Assembly: GCA_958496175.1 (NCBI GenBank)
Contig: OY292274.1
Coordinates: 9,238,001-9,302,000 of the forward strand
From: Sisyra terminalis
Taxonomy: Eukaryota; Arthropoda; Insecta; Neuroptera; Sisyridae
Direction of reading: 5' to 3'
DNA length: 64,000 nt
The notes beneath the pieces were generated by a model. It ran no database searches and had not been told where the DNA came from. It worked only from the letters and a program-made list of their open reading frames with translations. The position numbers and the translations under genes are program-made. Below, piece by piece: positions 25,034 to 36,631 of this stretch. Every line of letters starts with the position of its first letter. Position 1 is the stretch's first letter.

Positions 25034-26690
25034 GTATAAATAATGATATTATATTTTAAAAAAAAAGTTTTTTAGTATCACCCCTAATACATCACACACT
25101 GTAAAGGATCACATCAGGAATAGGAAGCACTAAAGTGAGGCTTTGAACTATACAAGAAATTCAGTCAACAGACTCTATCGTTAAGCAAAAATAAAAATGA
25201 AATTATTAAATTTATAATAATCCATTTTGTAAATGAAATTCATGTGTATTCAGAGGGAAACCAATCAATAAAAATATAAAAATTAAACTAGTTAAATTAT
25301 GTTAAACATAATATTTTTGGACTTTTTGTTTCACATAATTGATTTGTCAAAAATGTAACCCCAAATCTTCGTTGGATTCTTGCATAATAACTGTATTTTT
25401 GGATATTGTTGTCAATTATTAGAAAACGACATTTGTAATGTAATTAAAACTTACAACCCTAAAAAAAAAATCAATCCTCCTATGATCACAATAAGCTCAT
25501 TCAAAAGCCAAGTGTGCTTCATTTATTGCATCAAAAATGAATTGTGCGATACCAATTTTGAATTAACAATGCCTGAACTAACAACTGTTATCAACTAATA
25601 TTTATTTTTTAATTTTGTTCGATTTCGATTCTAATTTTAGTTTACTTAAGAATCAATTAATGTTTAAGTTTCAAAATTTGCCCAAAATCGGTAAGTCCAG
25701 TATTGTTCTATGGTCTTTGATAATAGTTTATATAATTACATTGAAGTTCGTCAAACTGTCGCAAATTTACATTTTCAGTGATGCTTTGCAGTATAAACAG
25801 AAATAAAATCAAAGACCTGAAAACATTTTACAATTAATTGCGATTGGCGTTCGTCGCTTGAAGAGCGACCAAAAGCAAAGAAGAAAAAAGCCAAATCCTG
25901 GTTGAGAACAGTTGTGTATGACGAGTGCAGAACGGACAAGAAGTTTTTATCGCAACTTTGTTGGGGTGCTCCACATTGTGTTCAATGCAGGTCACGTTTC
26001 GGAGAATCGCTCCACAGATGCTGTGCATCTTGTCGGGTAATTTTCCTCTAACTTTCGCCATCAAATTCTTAGATCCTTTGTATTGCTATTAATTAACGAA
26101 CAGATTCAATGAAGTTTTTATTTGACACGTGTTGACTCGAATATAGACGTAATAGATATCGATTATCTATTTGTGGTCACCACTTTTTTATATTTCATAT
26201 TTCCTATAAGCGTGTATAAATGCAACCGGCTATTTAACAAAAATAATCCAAGTTTTTTGGTTAACCACAAACTTTGATCAGTTAATTTTTAAAGTTGATA
26301 TAATTTCTATTGAGTTTTTATTAATTTTTGTCTTTTCGTACAAGTCACACGTGTCATGCAACTAAGTTATCTATATTGGTTACGTGTTTAGCATACATGA
26401 ATTCGATGACGTTTTTGTTGCACCAGTTTGCATTCAATGAAACTATAATGAAACTTTATTAGACGTAAAAGAAATTTCTTGATTCTTTTCTCAAATAACT
26501 TTACAAATTGTATTCAACAAAATGTTTTAACTATTTGGCCTAAAACATGATATTTCTCTTTTATCCCGGAGTGTTTTAATTTGGAACAATTATAAAGAAA
26601 TTATACTTGATTTTTCCTCTGACTTTGAACACTTATAAAATAATATTATTTGCCCGTTGCATTCGCAACTTTAGGTTTTATCCTAATAAA
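25034..26690. other. No clear gene; a small GC-richer island at 25840-26070
   Basis: Mostly AT-rich DNA. Bases 25840-26070 are less AT-rich and open in two frames: minus strand 25834-26064 (76 codons, starting MMAKVRGKLPDK and rich in cysteine) and a similar length on the plus strand without ATG. I recognise neither; this could be a degraded processed pseudogene or chance. Confidence 0.3.
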
Positions 26691-27690
26691 ATGTTTAATA
26701 TGAGATAATGTAGAGTTAATCAATAATCTAAATTTTAAATTTAATAATCAAAGTATTGTTAATATAAAAAAAATATCTAAAATTATATTAAGAAATAAAA
26801 TATAAGTGTTTTTTTTAAATCATTTTGATAACAACATTTTCAATAACGTCATTTCACTAAATTAGTATGAAAGTTTAATACTTATGTAGTACTTATACCA
26901 AATAGGCGATTTTAAATTTTTGTTCGTTTTTCAACAATCAAACTTTTTAAAATCTATTTTTTTATGAACCAATAGTTGTGATCTGGAGCAATATATTCGG
27001 CTGAAAAGCATTACAGTAGCAATTTTTTGCCATATATTTCACTGTCAATTCAAATATAAAATTTTCGATACTAACTTTTTTTCGGTATTTAGACAATTTG
27101 AAAACCAATAATTGTTATTGAAAATAAATAAAATATTCGAATTTACCTCCACGCTTCCCACCTAATTCCAACAATTTTGTATGTACAACGTCCAAATGTT
27201 TAAAATCGAATAGCTTTTTAGTCATGTTAACTAACATAAAAAAGGTCATAATTTTTTTTCATTTTACATTGTATTTTCAAATATAAGTCCACATTTGTGT
27301 CGATAAAATTTGAAAAGTGTTTTCCTTATACGATGCAGATATATAATAAGAAAGGGTTTTTGAAAATTTCTCCCCTAAAACAGTGAAAAATGGTAGCAAA
27401 GTTTGTAAGGGATTAAGTTTAATAAGCAAACGAAATTTCAAATTTACTAATCAATCAAAGTTCGTTAAAAGCGAATTTGATTACTGCTTAGTATAAAACA
27501 AAGTTGATTTATTATTAGAAACAAAAACTTAAAAATTGCTTAAAAATTTTAACTCTGATAAGTCGATATATCTGAAAAGGTTAAGTTAAGTTTATAAATG
27601 AGCATTATCTTTTTTTGACTTTCACATATTGTAAACCTGAAAATTCGAAATACGTATTGATAATAAATAAATACATTTGTGAGTGAGTAT
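26691..27690 (-). mobile_element. H1 fragment (front half without head)
   Basis: Matches the middle and front of minus-strand H1: AGTTAATCAATAATC near 26715, the CACTAAATTAGTATGAAAG block near 26855, TTCGGTATTTAGACAATTTGAA near 27084, and CTTTCACATATTGTAAACC near 27620. Neither head nor tail is present. Confidence 0.7.
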
Positions 27691-27914
27691 CCCTTCCAAC
27701 GTTTTGAATGCGTAAATGGGGATAACGCTCATGCGTATAGCCTATTCTACACGCACGGACGCACGATAGTCAATTTATATATAAGATATTGTGATTTTAT
27801 TTATGTAATATAAGTTACAAAAATAATCTTTAAACAAAAATTTGAACAAGAGTTCAAACAAATGTAAAATATATTACATAAACAAAACCATTATATATTT
27901 TGAACATTGTAAAA
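27691..27914. other. Short unclassified spacer
   Basis: 27700-27775 is GC-richer (CACGCACGGACGCACG) and differs from H1. No class assigned. Confidence 0.35.
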
Positions 27915-28405
27915 ACGGTCAAAGTATAGAATAGACAAGTACTAAAAATGGGTTGGTGGAATGCATGGGGGAAATTTTTTTCAAGTTGGTATGTTTGTAC
28001 GTCTTATTTACTGGTCTGCAAAATTAACTTTATTTTCACCACGTTTTGACATCTATCATATTTGAAATTGAAAGAAATAAATATTTACTCGAAATATTAA
28101 AAGTAATGGATATAATTCATGATTTTATGACTAACAATAAAATAAAAAGCCAAAATGAATTATTAAACATTACTGGTATACGGAATACTGAAATAATTAC
28201 TTTGTGTTTTTCTTATTTTTGATAATAACTTTATCATTTTTGCAGAAATTTCCAAAGCAATTCTCTTTAAATAAAACATATTTCCCGTCCATGTACAAAG
28301 TACATATATTCAATTGAAAAATTGTCCCAAAGATGTGGTAGTAGAGGTGGAGGCCAGTGAATTTAAAAGTCCATATAATTAGAAACGAGGAAGATGGTTT
28401 TAGTT
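27915..28405 (+). repeat. Unclassified dispersed repeat R, copy 2
   Basis: Aligns along its length with 6505-7005 and forms an inverted pair with 29575-29880, so the two local copies could fold back around the palindrome at 29233-29541. Confidence 0.6.
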
Positions 28406-29232
28406 AAATACGTTGTATAGTAAATAATATTTGTGTTTTAGAACATATATTATAAATACGTAACTTTTGTTCAATAAATTTTTCATGATTTGGTACAAGT
28501 ACTTTTTCTACCAGGCACTCTCTGGTAACATCTCATTCTCTACTTGGTTTTTTCAAAAATTCGCGAACTTTTTCCATTCGCAAATTTGTCAAAATTTCAG
28601 TTTTGGTTAATAATTGATCTTATATCGCTACCTATTAATCACGGCTGATTTATAAGAGAATTAAATTAAAAACAGAATAGAAAATGAGAAGTTGAGTTAG
28701 TGGTATGTACAAAAGCTACTTGTACCCATGCTTTTATAAAATATTGTCTTATTTCTTCCCAATTATGCTTTACATATTTAGACTTGGTACATATGATCAA
28801 TATTCAATGTATTAATACGTTAATTGTTGTTAAAAAAGAGTACTGATATATTTTCTTTTACCCTCGAAAGGTTGCTCACAACCATTTGAATAATTGTATT
28901 AAGATTTATTAAATTTTATTATTTAATACATAAACTATAACTTAAAATATGTATACACACGTATTTAAACTTAAAAAAACTATGAAATCGAAAAATAAAA
29001 AAAATATTTCATTGAAATTTTCTCCAATTGCTAGCATTACATAAATGGCTTGATCATTTTTCACTGGTCGATTTCGCTTCGCCAAAAAAACTCATCAAAA
29101 ATAAGAAAAAAAAAATTATCATACGAAAACTTCTATGGAATTGTCTGCAAAAATTTTGAAGTTATTCGCAAAAATAAAAAAATATGGCGTAATTGTATCA
29201 ATTTCAGTATACTTGTATTGTTTATTATTTTT
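28406..29232. other. No gene or recognised repeat
   Basis: AT-rich spacer. A 61-codon frame at 29050-29235 is lysine-rich low complexity with no motif. Confidence 0.45.
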
Positions 29233-29541
29233 TAAATAAGAAGAAAATTCAGGTTGTTTAAGATCTTTTAGTTTTTTTTTTATTTTTTATTTAATATTTT
29301 ATTATTTCACAAAGCAGCGTTTCGTTACGTAATCGTAACTTTCTCAGGCTTCTATAACAAATTAACATTGATTTAACATTGAATTAACATTGTCATATTT
29401 TGTAATTATTTTAATTTGTTATAGAAGCCTGAGGAAGTTACGATTACGTAACGAAACATTGCTTTTTGAAATAATAAAATATTAAATAAAAAATAAAAAA
29501 AAAAAGAAGATCTTAAACAATCTGAATTTTCTTCTTATTTA
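29233..29541. mobile_element. Small foldback element F, copy 1
   Basis: Two arms of about 120-130 bp (29233-29366 and 29411-29541) pair almost perfectly, carrying TTACGTAATCGTAAC, GAAGCCTGAGGAAG and AAGATCTTAAACAA. The 45-bp loop holds three imperfect AACATTGAWTT repeats. The right arm recurs singly at 62885-63045, so this is a family and not a chance palindrome. Class uncertain: an inverted pair of Penelope-type terminal repeats is one option, a MITE another. Confidence 0.75.
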
Positions 29542-29574
29542 TAAAAATATAAAAGCTGAAGTCTGATTTTTATC

Positions 29575-29880
29575 ATCTATTGTTTATTATTTTACTTTGG
29601 CCTTTTATTTTATTTTTGGGGACAAAATCATGAATTATATCCATTCCTTTTAATATTTCCAGTTAATTTTTATTTCCTTGTTGAATGTTTATTTCTGAAT
29701 ATTTTAAATATGGCGGTAGATGTCAACACGTGATGAAAATAACGATATTTCGCAAAAGAGTATATAAGGCGCAAAAATATACCAACTTGAACAAAATTTC
29801 CCCCATGCATTCCTACCAACCCATTTCTAGTACTTGTCTATTCTATACTTTGACTGTAAAAACAATTATAACGAAATTAT
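29575..29880 (-). repeat. Unclassified dispersed repeat R, copy 3 (inverted)
   Basis: Reverse complement of most of 27920-28160: AATTTCCCCCATGCATTCC, CAACCCATTTCTAGTACTTG, ATGAATTATATCCATT. It has an insertion relative to copy 2 containing TATATAAGG. Confidence 0.6.
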
Positions 29881-29954
29881 TTTTTGATGAAAATAATGTA
29901 CATTTTTTTGATATTCTACTCGACTATTTCCTTATAAATGTTTTTCAATACATA

Positions 29955-30985
29955 ATGGAAGTACGTCCATCAAGTAAGCATTTTACTTTTTGAATTTGAA
30001 AAATTAACGATGGAATATTTAAGTGTTTTTTTTGTCGTTCAAAAATTAGGAAAAATTTTATCACTTGCATATTTTCCATGAAAACCCTGTATAGTGGTAA
30101 TTAGACGTTTTGAGCTTTTCTATAAATATTGAAATTTTTCAATTTTTTTTGAATTATTAATTGGTGTTTTCTTTGTCGTTCAAGAGTTCCAAAAGAAACA
30201 ATTTTCATAGCTTGCATATTTTTCCGAAAAAAACCATTTCAATAAAAAGCTACATATGGACCATTTTCTTAATATAGAAATTTTGATTTTTTAACGTATT
30301 TAACTATTTTTTTTCTTTCGAGTATTCCGAAAGAAATATCTTCATTGGTTGCATATTTTCCCAGAATAAGCTAATGATGGAAAAAGCTCTACTTTGACAT
30401 TTCACACACATAGATATTTCAAGAATTTTTTACGCCATTAATTGGTGTTTTTTTGTCGTTCGAGAGTTTCAAAAGAAAAATCTTTAACTTGCATAATTTC
30501 CCGGGAAACGTCATACAAAGAAAAAGCTCATTTTAGGCCATTTTTCCAATATTGAATTTCCCAAGACTTTTTCTCATCATTAATTGGTGTTGTTTTCTTG
30601 TTTGAGAGTTCTGAAAGAAATAATCTCATAACAAAGATATAATATTCGTCGTTTGCATTCAAAAGTATTAGAGCTTCAATATTAAGGATATGTGTAAATA
30701 GAACTTTCTCTTTAATTAGTGTTTCTCGGGAAAATAAGCATGCCATAATTTTTTTTTCGAAACTTTCCAACGACAAAAAAAGACCAACTAATGGCGCAAG
30801 AAAATTGGAATTTATATAATTATAGAAAAGCTTTGAATGTAAAGTTAGCACTACATAGGGTTTTCATGGAAAATATACCAGTGACAATTTGTTTTCCTAG
30901 AGCTCTTGAATGACAAAAAAATACTAAAATATTCCGAAGTAATTTTTTCTAAATTCCAAAAAAGTATTGCTAACTTAATGGACGT
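29955..30985. mobile_element. Foldback element with modular ~140-bp arm repeats
   Basis: The left side is a direct array of about five diverged units, each with TTTTTGTCGTTC(A/G)AGAGTT, CTTGCATATTTTCC and AATTAATTGGTG. Unit starts are near 30020, 30163, 30305, 30443 and 30583. On the right, 30745-30985 carries the same modules inverted (CCAACGACAAAAAAAGACC, CTCTTGAATGACAAAAA, ATGGAAAATATACC). The outer ends also match as inverted repeats, ACGTCCATC near 29960 against GATGGACGT-type sequence near 30980. The design resembles Drosophila FB elements, whose arms are also tandem arrays, but with longer units. Two minus/plus frames in this block have no motif. Confidence 0.65.
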
Positions 30986-31115
30986 GATACAAGTCATATT
31001 AAAAACCGAAACTTTTAATAGATTTCTAAAGGTAAAAATGTGTCATGTGTTAACCAGGCTTGATACATATAGAGCCGGGGCTGAAGTTCGTGTACTTTTT
31101 GAGGGACACCATTTT

Positions 31116-31440
31116 TTTTTATTATATTGAAGCACGTAATATTAATTCAAATTATTTTTCTTATTTTTATCTTGTTCACAATAGCTAGCCCATGAAATTT
31201 CAAATATCTTGGTATAGTCCAAATTTGAGGAACTCGATGCTTAGATCCTTTAGCTATATTCAGGCATCCCTCAATGTCCAGTGGTACTTTAGGATTCCTT
31301 TTTTCTTCTCGATAGTTTTTGCATGCAACCATTTGCCTTTTTCCAACATTGTAAGATAGATATTTTATTTGGCTCTGAAATAAATCCCGAAATAGCATTG
31401 CTCTTAAATTAGTTGCAGTTAAATGTAGCGCCATATCAAT
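31116..31440 (-). pseudogene. Possible processed sequence with a 95-codon frame, product unknown
   Basis: A minus-strand frame (31147-31434) of ordinary amino-acid composition starts MALHLTATNLRAM and contains VPLDIEGCLNIAKGSKHRVP. About 20 bp after its stop lies AATATAATAAAAAAAAA (31116-31132 on that strand), as if an RNA had been polyadenylated and reinserted. I do not recognise the protein. It may be a fragment of a host gene or of an unknown retroelement; low certainty. Confidence 0.3.
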
Positions 31441-31474
31441 TTGAACAAATGAAAATATCTAGTTTTATTGTATA

Positions 31475-33597
31475 CTAGCTGACCCCCGGGACTTCGCCTA
31501 CGTATCGTAGGTGTAGATTATATTTTTTTTAAATTTGCTATTCGTAGTGGTAAATAATTTTTTTTATTTTTCTTATTTCTTTTACGAAAAACATAATCAT
31601 AAATGAAAACACTATTTTGTCAACTTTAAAAAAAAACATTTTAGTAAACTGTTGCTTAGAATAAAATATTTATATGTAATGATCAATTAGTTTTAAAAAA
31701 ATATTTATAAATATCTAAAAAGAGTATGTTCAATTGCGTATACCTGCGGTAGGTAAACCTACCGTTAACCAAATAATCCATAAATCAATCAAGATCTATA
31801 CAAAAAAAAATATCGTCAAGTTCAATAAAGTCGGTCTTAATTATGACTTAAAACAGTTAAAAGTTATCAAAACACTCACGTCAACAACAAAAGTAAAGGG
31901 TCTAAAGAATATTAGTAGAAATCCCATTTTATTGTCTCGACTCCCGAATGAACCTTTTTCTCAAAACTATTACACTACTGCAATGTACAAAACTACCGCG
32001 AAATTAAAATTTGTTCAATTCTACGAAACCTAATTCCTCCATAATCAAGTATAAAATTGTGTATCTATGCACTTATTATTAAAATATTTTAATTTCATTA
32101 TATAATTAGACCTTTTTGTTTTAGTTCGCTGAATTTCTCGCTACTCAATATTTGCTCACTAATATATTTATTTGTGAATACGTATTTTGGATTTTCAGGT
32201 TTACAATATCGGAAAGCCAAAAAACTTTATGCTTACTTATAAACTTAACTTACCCATTTTCAGATATATCTATCAGTTTAAATTTTTATGCAGATCAAAA
32301 GTTTTTGTTTCTAACATTAAACCAACTTTGTTTTATAAAAAAGGGTAGTTACATTTCGTTTATGACGATACTGTGACTATGAAATTTGAAATTTCGATTG
32401 CTTATTAGTATAAAATAATTGGTTTTCAAATTGTTCTAGAGACCGTTGAATAGTTAGTATGGAAGATTTGATATATTTATTGATGATAATGACATTTGAC
32501 AAAAAATCTCTCCCTTAATGCTTTTCAGCAGAATATATAATTGTTCCAGGTCACAATCATTGATTCATAACAATTAGATTTTGAAAGGTGGATTGTTGAA
32601 AATCAAACAATAATTAAAAACCGCCTCTTTGGTATTTGGTATAAGTACCCACTACATAAAATTTCATACTAAATTGGTGAAATGATGTTATTTAAAACGC
32701 TGTTATCAAAATGATATAACAAAAAAAGACACTTCTTATTAATTCATAATTTAGTTATTAATTACACTTATTAGATTTAAAATTTCGATTGTTGATTAAC
32801 TCTACATTTTCTCATACAAACTGAGTCACCCATCTTACTCTTTAAGGGTAGGAATTTTCAAAAAAAAAACGTATTATCAGATGTTTACTTATTATAAGGA
32901 ATACATTGAATATTAAAGTTTCATCAGCCAGGGGGTATAAACGTATTTGCTTTAAGATTTATTAATACTTTTATTACTACTACTATTACTTTTTTTCGTT
33001 CATATTGAGCACCCTAAGGATCTATTACCAACAATTTCGTAAAAAAAAAGTTTACTGTTAGATTCGAACCCAACTCTTTTGAATTAGGCCCATCAGAATG
33101 TCAGATATGTAAGCCATTACGATTATAACATAAACTATGTGTATTATATATTTTATGTATATAAACGCTTATATTTAAAAGAGGTATTTTTTTAAACTTT
33201 AAATTGAACTTCCTGTGCTTTTTAACAGTTTAACTTAAAATTTTTTTACATATTATTTTCTAAGTTTTAAATACGTTTCCAATGATATTTAACTCGCCTG
33301 GGTAGAGTAAAAAAAATGTTTTCATCCCTAGGGAAAACCTTTCCTTATTATTTGTAAGGAATTATTAGTAGCCTAACATATGTCGGAAAGTGTGTGGTAT
33401 CTTAATAGCAAATTCCATTAAATTCGGTTGTTTCGTTCTTTAGTTAAATCAGGACACACAGACAGACAGACAGACACAAAAATTTTAAAAATGTTAAATT
33501 TGAAATAAGGGCCTCTTAAAACAAATATTTACTCTAAAATTGGGTTCAAAATCGAAATGTACAGATAGACGTAAGAATTGTATATATTAGTAAAGAT
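31475..33597 (+). mobile_element. H1 repeat, full-length copy
   Basis: Head CTAGCTGACC at 31475 (core slightly diverged), palindrome 31746-31765, body, short ATT/ACT run near 32970-32990, antisense tRNA-like block 33042-33129, GACA run 33456-33476 and tail ending ATTAGTAAAGAT at 33597. It lacks about 330 bp of mid-body found in the 18000 copy. Confidence 0.85.
33042..33129 (-). other. tRNA-like block in H1
   Basis: Minus-strand B box GGGTTCGAATCT (33059-33070), followed on that strand by a nine-T run at about 33042-33050. The A-box side reads TAATCGTAATGG, one base from consensus. Confidence 0.55.
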
Positions 33598-34857
33598 TTA
33601 ATACTTTAATTCCATCAGAGGAATATAAGTACCCAATTTGAAAAATACAAGAAGCATAGAAGAAGAAACCTAGCATTTCTCTTTCCTTTGCCATCTCATT
33701 AAAAGTTTACAATTTGTAACCGATAAATTCTATTCGTTCAAGGAAACTTATAAAGTTTTCCTATTTTAAATTGAACCGTCAATGGAAAATAAGTAGTAAA
33801 TATTCGTAATGAATAAACACGAACGTCAAATATATGCACTAAGCGTTTAAAATAATAGTTTATTCTGGGCAAACATTTAAAATTCCTGTGTCGGAATTAC
33901 AAAACAGCTGCGGTAAGCAATGAAAACAACTTGGAACAAAGCGGAATAATATTGTCCTGTTTTATTTGTGTGTTCGATGAAGAAAATTATTTGTTGGCGT
34001 TCACTTTTAGCGTGTTAGAAACGATGTGATCGGAATGAATGAAAACGTCCCTCGCAAAACATGGAACAATCATAAACTACTAACGAGAGTAGTCCGTTGG
34101 ATTTCTCCACACATTTACTGATTGCTGCCTCTGTCTTTCTCCATTAGTCAATATGCAACTTCATCATAAAGCTCATTTAAGCTGTTGAAAAGTTGACAAC
34201 ACTAAGCTTCAAGCTCCATATTTTAAATGAAAGAAAAACTTGTTTACACCCAATTGTAGCAATTAATACTTCACATACCCTCACGTACCCTTCTTCACGT
34301 TTCGTACTGCCGTCAAATTATTCCAACAAATATTTCCCCACGAATTTCATTCGCTTTGCCATCATCCACTTATTTCTTTGTTTATTTAAAATAAGCTTTT
34401 GCATAAATTCAAATAGAACTTATCAAATTTTCATAAGTTTGATGAAAATCTTAAGTACTTAATAGTCAATAACTTAAGTTATAATGAATTTCAATATTTG
34501 CTTTACACAGTCTCTATGTTTTCCATGCAAGTCTTTCATGGCGCTTGTTCGAAGAACGTATAAATACATCAAAATCGTTTTATTCAAATTGATATTGATT
34601 GGGAATAATAAATTTAAAAATCAACATTCCAGTAAGAAGGTTTAAAAGAATTATGTGAATTTGATGGGAAAATATTTATCGAAAATTTATGAGAAAACTT
34701 TCAAAGTTTGGAAAAAATTATTTGCAAACACTTAAAAGTTTTAAATCGAATTTGTTCTTTAAAATTTTAAATCTTAAATAATTTTTAGATTACTGCAACT
34801 TAAATCTTTAATCAAACGAAAATACAAAACGCATTTTTGATTTTTTGAAAGATTATT
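33598..34857. other. No gene seen; probably unique DNA
   Basis: Less repetitive looking than most of the window, with no match to other parts noticed. An 89-codon plus-strand frame (34193-34462) has no motif. Could be host intron or intergenic sequence. Confidence 0.4.
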
Positions 34858-34858
34858 A

Positions 34859-34892
<34 letters not shown>
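34858..34892. repeat. (TA)n microsatellite
   Basis: About 33 bp of TA at the left border of a foldback-arm fragment. Confidence 0.9.
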
Positions 34893-34895
<3 letters not shown>

Positions 34896-35192
34896 CACCG
34901 GTGTGACTTACGACTTTGTCGCAATGGGCACTTTTGTAGAGCGTTTAATTCTGAGGAAAAAACCATCTTCGGTAAAAGCGATCCCATGAAATGCCGCTGA
35001 GATATAGAAATTTAAAAATAAAAAATCAGAGTTTCCGTGTATTTTCAATGGGAAATCTTTACCCGTCTTGGTCGAGGACTTAAAATTAATATTAAGGGCT
35101 CAAACTTTCAGAGAATTTTATTTTTTGGTATTTCCAACAAAATTTCACGATGGGACCAAAAAGAGTCAAAAAAAGTAAAAAAAATCAGCCTA
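34893..35192. mobile_element. One-armed fragment of the TAGACTG foldback group
   Basis: The end AATCAGCCTA at 35184-35193 is the inverted terminus of the 55-60 kb elements. Inside it has the shared palindrome CTTAAAATTAATATTAAG (35079-35096), the GGGCTCAAACTTTC motif, and TTTTGTAGAGCG (34934), equivalent to the conserved TTGTAGAGCA. The left arm is missing. A weaker echo of the palindrome is at 35629-35646. Confidence 0.55.
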
Positions 35193-35194
35193 AT

Positions 35195-35480
35195 ATATTA
35201 ATATATATAAAAGAAAATCGTGTTTATTACACTATTTATAACTCAAGAACGGCTGGACGAATTTTCATGAAATTTTCTATGTTTATTCGGTAGACATGAA
35301 AATCTGATAAAAAATATATTTTATACCTCTAGAAAATTAAGATTTCCTTCAAAATCTTCTGCAAATTTTTACGCCTACTTGCCAATATACTAATTGTAAT
35401 CATTGATGCCTGTGATATATTTTGAAAAACGCATAGCAATGTTTGAATTTGGAATTTTTATTTATTTAATTTTTGCGTTA
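35195..35480 (+). mobile_element. Probable 5'-end fragment of another Helitron-like repeat
   Basis: TATATAAAAGAAAATCGTG, then TTATAACTCAAGAACGGCTGG and ATTTTCATGAAATTTT. This start phrase is widespread at ends of insect Helitron-type repeats (family knowledge). No Rep or helicase coding is seen. Confidence 0.35.
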
Positions 35481-36102
35481 TTTACATATTTTACTTAATA
35501 TTTATTGTAATATGGAACAATTAGGGAAATGACTATCATTTGCCAATATTGTAAGGCGTTAAAATACAGTAGTGAATATACTAGGTTATGTGGTTGTGTG
35601 GATATGTGGTTATGTGGAAAGCTGACTATCTTAAAGTTAATATTAAAAGCTCAAATTTTCAGGGATTTTTTTTTTATCAATTTGGAAGCATTTGAGCTCC
35701 TGGGAGCAAAGAAATTCGAAAACATCCCTACTAAGGACCACCCTAATCGATATTCAGTAAACTAAGCAATATATCGAAAAATGTTATTCTTTATTTTCAT
35801 TATATTTCATCAAGGTCTCTCCAAAAGGCCCCTCGTCTAACTGCATAATTCTAAAATTCTAATGTGGTCTTCAATTGAATACGCCTCGAGCGATAAGCTT
35901 AGCAAATAATTGACAAATATTCAACTAACAAAATGACAAATAGATGCCATACAACAAATATCGCATCCCTATCTAATTTATGCATACTCTCCTGCGCTTT
36001 ATTTCGTCAACCTTTTATTTGTGTAGTTACCATTACAAAATTAGTTGTTTTGAATTTGTACATGATCAATATGTTTTGCATTATTTAAACGAAAACATCA
36101 AT
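35481..36102. other. No gene; short GTGG-rich tandem
   Basis: Contains a small imperfect tandem of TATGTGGT units at 35587-35622. Otherwise nothing recognisable. Confidence 0.4.
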
Positions 36103-36132
36103 TTTACAGTGATTGTCAAAAGTTTGGAACAC
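36103..36132 (+). mobile_element. Possible Tc1-like terminal fragment
   Basis: TACAGTGATTGTCAAAAG followed by TTTGGAACAC matches the general form of Tc1/mariner ends (TA target then CAGTG...CAAAAGTTT). No opposite end or transposase nearby. Confidence 0.35.
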
Positions 36133-36622
36133 TTGACGAATACCTTATACAATAGAAAAAATCAATTAAACTAAACTATTTTTTGACAAATGTCATACAC
36201 AAAAAATAGTCCAATTGAAAATCTTTTTGTTTTTCTTTGGTTAAAAATTGATTTCCAAAAGATTTTGGCTCAGCAAATAAATGAAATAGGATGATAAAAG
36301 TTTAATATTTTGTAAAATTGGATAATGCTTCATGAGAAAAGGGGAAATGAAAAATAAATTGACAAAATAACGGGTTTAGCTTATGAAAGATGGGGCTCAG
36401 ATATATGCGACCACGCAATAAATTTGAAAACCATACCAATTTTTAATGCAATTATTTATTCTTATTTTGGGGAAGACTAATTACAAAATTTTAAATAAAA
36501 GATAAAAAATTGATAACTCATCATCTCTTCTTCAAAGCTCAATATTTTATGAAACAAAATATCATTTGGGTTTAAATTATATCACAATAATTTGGTGGAA
36601 TCAAATTTAATAGTTAATGGTA
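36133..36622. other. No gene or recognised repeat
   Basis: AT-rich spacer with nothing supportable. Confidence 0.45.
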
Positions 36623-36631
36623 TACTCTAAA

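Noticed and set aside
25834..26064. MAKVRGK frame considered as a ribosomal-protein fragment (S30-like)
   Set aside because: Only the first few residues are reminiscent; the rest does not match and no basic ribosomal tail is present.
30040..30120. Drosophila-type FB element by sequence identity
   Set aside because: Only the architecture is similar; unit length (~140 bp) and sequence differ, so no family name is assigned.
32152..32376. Frames inside H1 copies that recur on several copies (also 1675-1890, 18507-18719)
   Set aside because: They recur because the DNA is repeated, have different lengths and stops in each copy and show no protein motif.
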